A stretch of 50,168 nt of DNA from Clostridia bacterium (GTDB lineage Bacteria; Bacillota; Clostridia; Christensenellales; Borkfalkiaceae): assembly GCA_900767815.1 (NCBI GenBank), contig CAAGAM010000199.1, positions 1 to 50,168 on the forward strand, written 5' to 3'. Below are positions 15,463-23,043 of this stretch, piece after piece. Numbering within the stretch: the first letter of the stretch is position 1; each line of letters begins with the position of its first letter. The notes beneath the pieces were generated by a model. That model ran no database searches, was not told the origin of the DNA, and saw nothing but the letters and a program-made list of their open reading frames with translations. The position numbers and the translations under genes were made by a program.

Positions 15463-17250
15463 ATGATTTTTGGCAAATATATAAACAAATACTATATAAA
15501 GTACGGGTTGATTTTGCTTTTGGGGCTTCTGTCGCTTGCTGCGGTAGATTACGTTCAGCTTAAAATCCCCGAGCTTTATAAATACATTATAAACGGTATA
15601 GCAAACGGCGGAAACGTAATAAACGGCGAAACGGTCGTTTTCGATATGGATTTCGTTCTCGACAAAATATGCTTTCCGATAATTATTATAATTCTGATAA
15701 TGGTTGTCGGAAGATTTTTATGGCGTATTTGTTTTTTCGGCGCGGGAGTTAAAGTCGAACAGGATCTGAGGTCGCAAATGTTTGCGAGATGTAAAATTCT
15801 CTCGGCGAGCTTTTATCAGAAAAACAAAGTGGGAAACCTTATGTCTCTTTTCACAAACGATCTCGAAACCGTTCAGGATTGCTTCGGGTGGGGCGTGATG
15901 ATGTTTTTCGACGCGTTGCTTCTCGGCGGGCTTTCGTTTTATAAAATGGTAACGTTAAAGCCCGTTCTCGCGCTTTTTTCGATTATTCCTCTCGTTTTTA
16001 TGCTTATCGCGGCAACGGTTATCGGCGGATATATGGAAAAGAAATGGGATTTAAGGCAGGAATCTTATTCAGTGCTTTCCGATTTTTCTCAGGAGAATTT
16101 TTCGGGGATAACGGTTATCAAAGCGTTTGTAAAAGAAGCGAAGGAGCTTGCGGCGTTTAAAAAATTAAATAAAACAAACGAGGACGTGAACGTCGATTTC
16201 GTTAAAGCTTCGACGGTGCTGAATATAACGATAACGCTGTTTGTCGAGTCGGTTGTATGCGTGATTCTCGGATTCGGCGGATATCTCGTTTTCAAAGGTT
16301 CGTTCAACGCGGGTGAACTTGTCGAATTTATAGGGTATTTTACGGCAATCGTATGGCCCGTTATGGCAATTTCCAATCTTATCGGAATGAGGTCGAGGGG
16401 GCAGGCGTCGCTTAAGCGCATAAGCGATCTTCTCGATTCCCCGCAGGACGTGAAGGACAGAGAAGGTGCGGTAAAACTCGTCAACGCCAAAGGCGATATA
16501 GAGTTTAAACATCTTGATTTTACATATCCCGATTCCGAAGTCCTTGTGCTTAAAGACGTTTCTTTTAAAATCAATGCGGGCGAAAGCGTTGGTCTGGCGG
16601 GGAGAACGGGAGCGGGAAAAACCACGATTGCCGACCTTATTCTGCGCACATACAACGTTCCGGACGGAACGCTATTCATTGACGGAAAGGACGTAAACGA
16701 TCTTACGATCGAATCCGTAAGGCATAACGCTTCGTATGTTCCGCAGGATAATTTTTTGTTCGGCGACACGATAAAAAACAATATTTCTTTCGCTTCGGAC
16801 GATTTAACCGACGAGGAGATAGTAAAAGCCGCGCAAATATCCGACGTCGACGACAATATAATCAAGTTCCGCGACGGGTACGAAACGATGCTCGGCGAAA
16901 GGGGCGTTACCGTTTCGGGCGGGCAGAAACAAAGGATATCGATAGCGAGAGCAATCATTAAAAATGCGCCCATTCTTATTCTGGACGATTCGGTTTCCGC
17001 CGTCGATACCGAAACCGAAAAGGTTATTCTCGAAAACCTTAAAGAGACGAGAAAAGGCAAAACGACGATACTTATCGCTCACAGAATCTCGACGGTTAAG
17101 GGAATGGATAAAATTATTTATCTCGAAGACGGAGCGGTGGCGGCGATAGGCACGCATGACGAACTAATGGTCTCGTGCGAAGAATATCGTAAAACAGTGG
17201 AGCTTCAACTCCTCGAAGACGAGAAAAACAAGGAGGGAGGAATGTTATGA
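15463..17250 (+). CDS. ABC exporter subunit with degenerate ATPase site
   Basis: About 595 residues from ATG 15463: six membrane helices (1-320), then an ATPase domain. Walker A is GRTGAGKTT at about 379-387, the signature is VSGGQKQR near 485, and Walker B is ILILDDSVSAVD near 505. The catalytic Glu after Walker B is replaced by Asp, the pattern of the non-catalytic half of heterodimeric exporters such as TM287/288 and BmrCD. It overlaps the second subunit by four bases (ATGA). An upstream in-frame start at 15388 lies before the promoter and is rejected. Drugs, peptides or lipids are all possible substrates. Confidence 0.93.
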   Translation: MIFGKYINKYYIKYGLILLLGLLSLAAVDYVQLKIPELYKYIINGIANGGNVINGETVVFDMDFVLDKICFPIIIIILIMVVGRFLWRICFFGAGVKVEQDLRSQMFARCKILSASFYQKNKVGNLMSLFTNDLETVQDCFGWGVMMFFDALLLGGLSFYKMVTLKPVLALFSIIPLVFMLIAATVIGGYMEKKWDLRQESYSVLSDFSQENFSGITVIKAFVKEAKELAAFKKLNKTNEDVNVDFVKASTVLNITITLFVESVVCVILGFGGYLVFKGSFNAGELVEFIGYFTAIVWPVMAISNLIGMRSRGQASLKRISDLLDSPQDVKDREGAVKLVNAKGDIEFKHLDFTYPDSEVLVLKDVSFKINAGESVGLAGRTGAGKTTIADLILRTYNVPDGTLFIDGKDVNDLTIESVRHNASYVPQDNFLFGDTIKNNISFASDDLTDEEIVKAAQISDVDDNIIKFRDGYETMLGERGVTVSGGQKQRISIARAIIKNAPILILDDSVSAVDTETEKVILENLKETRKGKTTILIAHRISTVKGMDKIIYLEDGAVAAIGTHDELMVSCEEYRKTVELQLLEDEKNKEGGML

Positions 17251-19121
17251 GATACTATTATCCTCTCATCGTGGTCGGCGCGATAATCGGCGTTTTTTCG
17301 GTATTGTTTCTCGTTGCTTTTTTGAGCATAAAAGACAAAAAGACCGCTATCGGATTCAATAGAAAAATGAGCGATAAAGAACTTATAGGCAGACTTATGA
17401 AGTATGCCGCGCCGTTTTGGCGAAGTTTTTCCGTTGTCGGTCTGCTTATGATTTTTTCGATTGCATACGACGTTTTGTCGCCTCTTTTGATTTCCGATAT
17501 CGAAAAGCTTATTCAGGGCGAATTTGTTCTTTCGGCGCTTTTTGCAAGAGTTGCGGTATATGCGGGTATTCTGATTTTCTCGCTCGTCAGCTCTTACGTT
17601 CAGGCTATCATTCTGCAAAAGACGGGGCAGAAAATTCTTTCTAATATCCGCGAGGAATTGTTTACGCACATAGAGAGTTTGTCTCAGGCGCAGCTCAACG
17701 CTATTCCCGTAGGAACGCTCGTGACGAGGGTTATGAACGATACCAACGCTTTGTCGATGCTTTTTACAGACGTACTCGTCAACCTTACGAAAAACTTTTT
17801 TCTGATAATCGGCGTTGTGGCGGCTATGTTCTGCCTTAATTACGAGTTGACCCTTATGGTGCTTTGTTTTGCGCCGTTCATCGTTCTTTTTACGGTGATT
17901 TTCAGAAAGTTTTCCCGTATGGCATATCGTAAGGTTAAAGACGGAACGACGGGCGTAAATACGTTTTTATCCGAAAATCTTTCGGGTATGAAGATTATTC
18001 AGATTTTCAATCGCGAGGAGAAAAAACAGGGAGAATTCGAAGAGAAGAACGGTAAACTCGCAAAGGCGAGATTTTCGGAAATTTTCGTATTCGGAATATT
18101 CCGTCCGACGGTGTATATGTTGTACGTTTCGTCCGTTCTTTGCCTGTTTTATCTCGGGTCTAAAGGCTATCTCGAGGGTTCGTCGTTTTTGGGGCAGACC
18201 ATAACGGGACCGATTATCGTCGCGTTTTACATGTATATAAGCAAGTTTTTTAACCCTATACAGAACCTGGCGGAACAGTTTAATTTCCTTCAGTCGGCGT
18301 TTGCGTCGTCCGAAAAAATATTCACGATCATGGACATCAAGCCCGAAATTACCGATGAGGAAGACGCAATCGAAATAGGTGAAGTAAAAGGCGAAATCGA
18401 ATTTAAAAACGTGTGGTTTTCCTATGTTCCCGACGAATGGGTGTTAAAGGACGTTTCGTTTAAAGTGAAAGCGGGTGAAACGGTTGCGTTCGTCGGTTCG
18501 ACGGGGTCGGGCAAAACGACTATTCTGTCTCTTCTTTGCAGAAATTACGACATTCAGAAGGGGGAAATACTTCTGGACGGAATAAATATCCGCAAAATCA
18601 GAATATCGAACTTACGCAGACACTTCGGGCAGATGCTTCAGGACGTTTTTCTGTTTTCGGGAACTATCCGAAGCAATATCGCGCTCAGAGAAGAATTTTC
18701 CGACGAAGAGATTAAAAAAGCGTGCAGATACGTCAATGCCGATAAGTTCATCGATAAACTTCCCGACGGATTGGACGAAGAAGTCCGCGAGCGCGGAAAC
18801 AACTTTTCGGCAGGTCAAAGGCAACTTCTTTCGTTCGCGAGAACGATTATTCATCGACCCGAGATAATGATTCTCGATGAGGCAACTGCGAATATCGACA
18901 CGGAAACGGAAATTCTTATTCAGGAATCTCTCGAAAAACTTATGACGAGGGGAACGATGCTTATAGTCGCGCACAGGTTATCGACGATAAGAAACGCGGA
19001 CAGAATAATTCTTATCCATAACGGCGTCATCGAAGAATCGGGTAGTCATGAGGAGCTTTTAGAGAAAAAAGGCAGGTATTACGACTTGTATTCGTTACAG
19101 TTTGACGGCAAAAACAAATAA
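17247..19121 (+). CDS. ABC exporter subunit with catalytic ATPase site
   Basis: A 624-residue partner of the previous protein. It has an extra N-terminal helix (residues 3-25) and a linker before the six-helix core. The ATPase domain has Walker A GSTGSGKTT near 419, signature FSAGQRQLL (second Gly-type position changed to Ala) near 519, and Walker B IMILDEATANID with the catalytic Glu. This is the consensus-site half of a heterodimer. AAGGAGGGAGG precedes the start. The operon ends at a terminator at 19128-19161. Confidence 0.94.
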   Translation: MRYYYPLIVVGAIIGVFSVLFLVAFLSIKDKKTAIGFNRKMSDKELIGRLMKYAAPFWRSFSVVGLLMIFSIAYDVLSPLLISDIEKLIQGEFVLSALFARVAVYAGILIFSLVSSYVQAIILQKTGQKILSNIREELFTHIESLSQAQLNAIPVGTLVTRVMNDTNALSMLFTDVLVNLTKNFFLIIGVVAAMFCLNYELTLMVLCFAPFIVLFTVIFRKFSRMAYRKVKDGTTGVNTFLSENLSGMKIIQIFNREEKKQGEFEEKNGKLAKARFSEIFVFGIFRPTVYMLYVSSVLCLFYLGSKGYLEGSSFLGQTITGPIIVAFYMYISKFFNPIQNLAEQFNFLQSAFASSEKIFTIMDIKPEITDEEDAIEIGEVKGEIEFKNVWFSYVPDEWVLKDVSFKVKAGETVAFVGSTGSGKTTILSLLCRNYDIQKGEILLDGINIRKIRISNLRRHFGQMLQDVFLFSGTIRSNIALREEFSDEEIKKACRYVNADKFIDKLPDGLDEEVRERGNNFSAGQRQLLSFARTIIHRPEIMILDEATANIDTETEILIQESLEKLMTRGTMLIVAHRLSTIRNADRIILIHNGVIEESGSHEELLEKKGRYYDLYSLQFDGKNK

Positions 19122-19127
19122 TTACGG

Positions 19128-19161
19128 CGCGCAAAACGATAAAGGTTTTGCGCGTTTTTTT
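19128..19161 (+). terminator. Rho-independent terminator
   Basis: CGCGCAAAAC (19128-19137) pairs with GTTTTGCGCG (19145-19154), followed by seven T. Confidence 0.95.
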
Positions 19162-19201
19162 AAAATATCGATGATTTTTTTAAAGAACAAATGTTTTTTT
19201 G

Positions 19202-19230
19202 TTGTAACGAGACTTTTTTTGTGGTATACT
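19202..19230 (+). promoter_or_regulatory. Sigma-A promoter with extended -10
   Basis: TTGTAA (19202-19207), 17 bp, TATACT (19225-19230), with TGG before the -10. It likely drives the run of small membrane genes and uvrBA, since no terminator is seen until after them. Confidence 0.75.
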
Positions 19231-19264
19231 GTAATCAGTGAAATTATGCACTCGGAGTTTAAAA

Positions 19265-19726
19265 ATGGATAATTTTGAGCAGAATAGTTTTAACGACGAT
19301 AATAATTCGAATAAAGAAGACTTTCCGGGAGTTAACGGCTCGGACGGCGCATACGTGCAGAATCCCGGTAACGGCTCGGACGGCGCATATGTGCGGAATT
19401 CCGGTGCCGACGCGGACTATGCGTACGAATACGCCCGTTATATCGCGAAAAAGAGGTTTAATAAAACGCCTCTTATTCTCGCTCTTTTCGGGCTTATATT
19501 TTCGGTGTTTTACGGCGCGGGAATGATTCTCGGAATAATCGCCCTCGTCATTGCCGCAAGAAGATATAAAATAAGTAAATCCGAACCGCTTAAGTGGGCG
19601 ATTATCGTTTCGATAACGTGTATCGCGTTAAGCGTCGCGTTTATCGCGGCGATTTCGGGAGCGGCTCTGCTTGCGATTATAAGGCAGATTCCAGAAGAAA
19701 CGGTCAACATTATTTCGAAGATTTAA
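19265..19726 (+). CDS. Small membrane protein with repetitive acidic N-terminus
   Basis: 153 residues from ATG 19265, chosen for CGGAG nine bases upstream. Residues 1-60 are polar and acidic, rich in Asn, Asp and Gly, with a motif NGSDGAYV occurring twice (a 36-base tandem repeat at 19336-19407). Two hydrophobic helices follow (about 70-95, with GMILGIIALVIAARRYK, and 110-135). The layout resembles DUF4190-type proteins: a disordered cytoplasmic head and a two-helix tail. No function is known to me. It opens the transcript that continues through two small anchored proteins to uvrB. Confidence 0.75.
   Translation: MDNFEQNSFNDDNNSNKEDFPGVNGSDGAYVQNPGNGSDGAYVRNSGADADYAYEYARYIAKKRFNKTPLILALFGLIFSVFYGAGMILGIIALVIAARRYKISKSEPLKWAIIVSITCIALSVAFIAAISGAALLAIIRQIPEETVNIISKI
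19336..19407 (+). repeat. Two tandem 36-bp copies inside a coding region
   Basis: Two near-identical 36-base units starting AACGGCTCGGACGGCGCATA (the second has a T/C change after this) encode the repeated NGSDGAYV motif. The length is a multiple of three, so copy-number change would keep the frame. Confidence 0.8.
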
Positions 19727-19737
19727 AACGGAGATAT

Positions 19738-20112
19738 TTGGAAGAAAAAATATATAATCTGTTGACGTATATTTCATCTGAAAGCAAAGGGAAATACACC
19801 CTTTTCAACAAATCGAAGCTGATGAAAAAATACGGGGACGGAACGGTTACCGAAGATGAATTTACCTCGCTTGCGGATTCGCTTGCGGCAACGGGGTATA
19901 TTGACGTCAAATATTCCGACAAGGAAGTTATTCTTATGCGCTCGCTCGGAAAAAGCCTCACGGCGATGCCGGACGTAAAACCGGAGACCGTCGAGGCTGC
20001 GGAAGTTAAGGACGACGACGCGTTTCATAACTTTTTAAGGTTTTTTATTTCTTTTCTCGGCGGATTTTCGGGTGCGCTCGTCGGGATAGCCGTGTTTGCG
20101 GCGATGAGCTGA
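19738..20112 (+). CDS. Small winged-helix-like protein with C-terminal membrane anchor
   Basis: 124 residues from TTG 19738, with GGAG at 19730-19733 upstream. There is no ATG in a suitable place. The N-terminal 75 residues look like a small helical DNA-binding fold (NLLTYISSESKGKYTLFNKS, then DEFTSLADSLAATGYIDVKY with a wing-like strand pair). Residues 80-100 are a linker and the last 22 form a hydrophobic helix (FFISFLGGFSGALVGIAVFA). The next gene repeats the same layout, which suggests two related small regulators or a membrane pair. I do not recognise the family. Confidence 0.65.
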   Translation: MEEKIYNLLTYISSESKGKYTLFNKSKLMKKYGDGTVTEDEFTSLADSLAATGYIDVKYSDKEVILMRSLGKSLTAMPDVKPETVEAAEVKDDDAFHNFLRFFISFLGGFSGALVGIAVFAAMS

Positions 20113-20116
20113 CGAT

Positions 20117-20470
20117 ATGCTGACGAGAACGGAGAGAACGGTTGTGAAAGCCGTTATAAACGCATGCGGCGAAAGAGAAAGTTGCCTTTTGCCCGAAAAA
20201 GCTTTGCTTTCCGCATGCAGAATGAGCGAAAAAGACATTCCGAAATTAAGAAAGACCCTCAATTCGCTTTCTTTGGACGGATATTTCGATCTTATAAGAT
20301 GTACGAACAATAACGAAGAAACGCTTTGTTTAATCCCGAAACACAAACTTTTGTGCTATAAAAGGGAGAGAAGAGAACTTGCGTCGGGAATACTTGTTAA
20401 GGTTTTACTGGCGATTTTGGGTTCGGTTACGGCGTTTATCGTAACGAAAATATTATACGGTTTATTTTAA
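20117..20470 (+). CDS. Small winged-helix-like protein with C-terminal membrane anchor (second copy of layout)
   Basis: 117 residues, starting four bases after the previous gene. As there, the N-terminal part is helical and ends in a Gly-Tyr-Phe-Asp turn (LRKTLNSLSLDGYFDLIRC) matching ATGYIDVKY of its neighbour, followed by a charged linker and a C-terminal hydrophobic helix (GILVKVLLAILGSVTAFIV). The two proteins seem to be distant paralogues. It ends two bases before uvrB, which has no Shine-Dalgarno of its own, so uvrB is probably translated by coupling to this gene. Confidence 0.7.
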   Translation: MLTRTERTVVKAVINACGERESCLLPEKALLSACRMSEKDIPKLRKTLNSLSLDGYFDLIRCTNNNEETLCLIPKHKLLCYKRERRELASGILVKVLLAILGSVTAFIVTKILYGLF

Positions 20471-20472
20471 CG

Positions 20473-22437
20473 ATGGAAAAAAGGAAATTTGTATTACACT
20501 CCGAATATAAACCTACGGGCGATCAGCCCGAGGCGATAAAAAGCCTTACCGAGGGGATAGAAGACGGTTTGAGAGCGCAGGTTCTCGTCGGCGTTACGGG
20601 AAGCGGTAAAACGTTTACCATGGCGAACGTAATTCAGAACGTTCAACGCCCGACGCTCGTCATTGCGCACAACAAAACCCTCGCCGCGCAGCTTTGCAAC
20701 GAGTTAAGAGAGTTTTTCCCCGAAAACAGAGTGGAATATTTCGTTTCCTACTACGATTATTATCAGCCCGAATCGTATATTCCTTCAACGGACACTTATA
20801 TAGAAAAAGACCTTTCCATAAACGATGAAATAGATAAACTTCGCCACAGCGCGACGTGCAGTTTAGCCGAGCGTAACGACGTTATCGTCGTAGCCTCGGT
20901 TTCCTGTATTTACGGTTTGGGTGCGCCCGAAGAATATTTTGCGCTCGCAATCTCCATAAGAGAGGGCGACACTCTCGACAGAGACGAACTCATGCGTAAA
21001 CTCGTTTCCCGTCAATACGAAAGAAAGGATATAGATTTTACAAGAGCTTCTTTCCGCGTTCGCGGCGACGTCGTGGAGATTTTTCCCGCGTCGAACGATT
21101 CGATATATATAAGAGTGGAATTTTTCGGCGACGAAGTGGAAAAAATAAGCGAATGCGATTTCGTTACGGGTAAACCGATAAACAGATTATCGCATGTGGC
21201 GATTTTCCCCGCAAGCCATTATGCCGTGGGGGATGAAAAAATAGAAGCCTCTCTTAAACGCATAGAATCGGATATGCGGGAAGAAGTTGAGGCGTTGAAA
21301 AAACAGGATAAGCTTCTGGAAGCTCAGAGGTTGTTGCAGAGAACGAGTTACGACCTTGAGATGATACGCGAAATAGGTTATTGCAGCGGCGTTGAAAACT
21401 ACAGCCGTTATTTCGACGGCAGAAAACCCGGCGATCCTCCGTTCACGCTTTTAGATTATTTCCCCAAAGATTTTATAACGTTTATCGACGAAAGCCATAT
21501 GACCGTGCCTCAGATAAGGGCGATGTATAACGGCGACAGGTCGAGAAAACAAAATCTCGTCGATTTCGGTTTCAGGTTGAAATCGGCTTACGATAACCGT
21601 CCGCTTACGTTTAAAGAATTCGACGAGAGGGTAGGGCAGATCGTTTTCATTTCCGCAACCCCCGCGGATTACGAGCTTTCGATATCCGACAACAATGCCG
21701 AACAGGTTATCCGCCCGACGGGGCTTCTGGACCCTGTCGTTGAAGTCCGCCCGACGAAAGGGCAGATCGACGATTTGCAAAGCGAGATAAACAGAGTGGT
21801 TTCCGAAAAGGGAAGAGTGCTTATAACGACGCTCACGAAGAAAATGGCGGAAAGCCTTACCGACTATCTGAAGGAGCAATCGGTTAAGGTGAGGTATATG
21901 CACAGCGACGTGGATACTCTTGAACGAATAGACATAATTCAGGAGCTTCGCCGCGGAGATATAGACGTGCTTGTGGGTATAAACCTTTTGAGAGAGGGGC
22001 TTGATCTCCCCGAGGTTAAGCTCGTCGCGATACTCGACGCCGACAAAGAAGGTTTTTTAAGAAGCGACACCGCGCTTATTCAGACAATCGGCAGAACGGC
22101 GAGAAACGCCGAAGGTAAAGTTATAATGTATGCCGACAACATCACCGATTCAATGCGCAGAGCTATGGACGAAACGGCGAGAAGAAGGAAAATACAGCAG
22201 GAATATAACGAAAAACACGGGATAACGCCTAAAACGATAATCAAAAAAATCGCAAACACACTCGAAATTTCAAAGAAAGTCGATCCGACGAAAGAGATTG
22301 CGGCAAAGGATATCCCCGAAGAAATCGAAAAACTTCAGGCGGTAATGAAAATCGCTTCGAAAAATCTCGATTTCGAAAAGTGTATTGAGCTAAGAGACAC
22401 GATAGCGAAATTAAAACAGAAGATGAGGGGAAGATGA
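20473..22437 (+). CDS. uvrB: Excinuclease ABC subunit B
   Basis: A 654-residue protein. Walker A is GVTGSGKTF at about 40-48, the beta-hairpin region is YYDYYQPESYIP near 95-106, helicase motifs include DESHMTVPQ and TIGRTARNAEG, and the C-terminal UVR motif that contacts UvrC is at about 620-650. UvrB verifies DNA damage after UvrA loading and then recruits UvrC. Its stop overlaps the next gene by four bases (ATGA), and uvrA lies one gene further on. Confidence 0.98.
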   Translation: MEKRKFVLHSEYKPTGDQPEAIKSLTEGIEDGLRAQVLVGVTGSGKTFTMANVIQNVQRPTLVIAHNKTLAAQLCNELREFFPENRVEYFVSYYDYYQPESYIPSTDTYIEKDLSINDEIDKLRHSATCSLAERNDVIVVASVSCIYGLGAPEEYFALAISIREGDTLDRDELMRKLVSRQYERKDIDFTRASFRVRGDVVEIFPASNDSIYIRVEFFGDEVEKISECDFVTGKPINRLSHVAIFPASHYAVGDEKIEASLKRIESDMREEVEALKKQDKLLEAQRLLQRTSYDLEMIREIGYCSGVENYSRYFDGRKPGDPPFTLLDYFPKDFITFIDESHMTVPQIRAMYNGDRSRKQNLVDFGFRLKSAYDNRPLTFKEFDERVGQIVFISATPADYELSISDNNAEQVIRPTGLLDPVVEVRPTKGQIDDLQSEINRVVSEKGRVLITTLTKKMAESLTDYLKEQSVKVRYMHSDVDTLERIDIIQELRRGDIDVLVGINLLREGLDLPEVKLVAILDADKEGFLRSDTALIQTIGRTARNAEGKVIMYADNITDSMRRAMDETARRRKIQQEYNEKHGITPKTIIKKIANTLEISKKVDPTKEIAAKDIPEEIEKLQAVMKIASKNLDFEKCIELRDTIAKLKQKMRGR

Positions 22438-23042
22438 AAAAAGAGTTTTACAGAGAGTTGCCGAAAGGGTATAAAATCGATAAAATCATAGACGCGAAAT
22501 CGGCGAAATTCGGCATTATTATGAGTATCGTCGCGATTGTTTTAATGGCAGGCGTTTATATTATAACGGATTTTATCGCCGCGGGGCGGCTTACGATTGC
22601 CGACGCGTTCGCGTTTGAAAATTATTTTTCGGATTTTTTTATTCCGCTTCTGATTTTCTGCTTTTCGAGTTTTGCCTATATCGTGCTTCACGAACTTACG
22701 CACGGAGCGGCATACAAACTGCTGACGCATGAAAAACTCACTTTCGGCTTGACGTGGAGTGCGGCTTATTGCGGCGTTCCGCAGTTATATCTCGGCAAAA
22801 ACATTGCACTTATCGCGCTTTTATCTCCTTTCGTACTGTTTTCGATAGTATTTATTGTCGGAATAGCGATTGCGGGAAACGGCATTGCGGGGCTTATTTT
22901 AAAACTACTGTTCGCCGAACATTTCGGCGGATGCAGCGGCGACTTGTACGATACTGTTTTACTCGTGTTAAAATATCGAAAAGGTTGCCTTATAAACGAC
23001 GACGGACCTAAACAAACGATTTACATAAAAGAAGAATTATAA
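22434..23042 (+). CDS. DUF3267-type membrane protein with HExxH motif
   Basis: A 202-residue protein with four hydrophobic helices. HELTHGAAYK at about residues 85-94 is an HExxH zincin motif at the end of the second helix, as in the DUF3267 family of putative intramembrane metalloproteases. SAAYCGVPQLYLGKNIALIALLSPF is typical of the same family. No substrate is known. It overlaps uvrB by four bases and lies one base before uvrA, so it is translated from the same mRNA as the excinuclease genes. Whether it has a repair-related role is unknown. Confidence 0.8.
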   Translation: MKKEFYRELPKGYKIDKIIDAKSAKFGIIMSIVAIVLMAGVYIITDFIAAGRLTIADAFAFENYFSDFFIPLLIFCFSSFAYIVLHELTHGAAYKLLTHEKLTFGLTWSAAYCGVPQLYLGKNIALIALLSPFVLFSIVFIVGIAIAGNGIAGLILKLLFAEHFGGCSGDLYDTVLLVLKYRKGCLINDDGPKQTIYIKEEL

Positions 23043-23043
23043 A

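Noticed and set aside
16089..17060. 323-residue open frame antisense to the first ABC subunit
   Set aside because: It mirrors the codon bias of the real gene, is Ser-rich with no motif, and lies wholly within a well-supported coding gene.
19336..19407. Tandem 36-bp repeat as a CRISPR-like array
   Set aside because: There are only two directly adjacent copies, no spacers and no cas genes, and they lie in frame in a coding gene.
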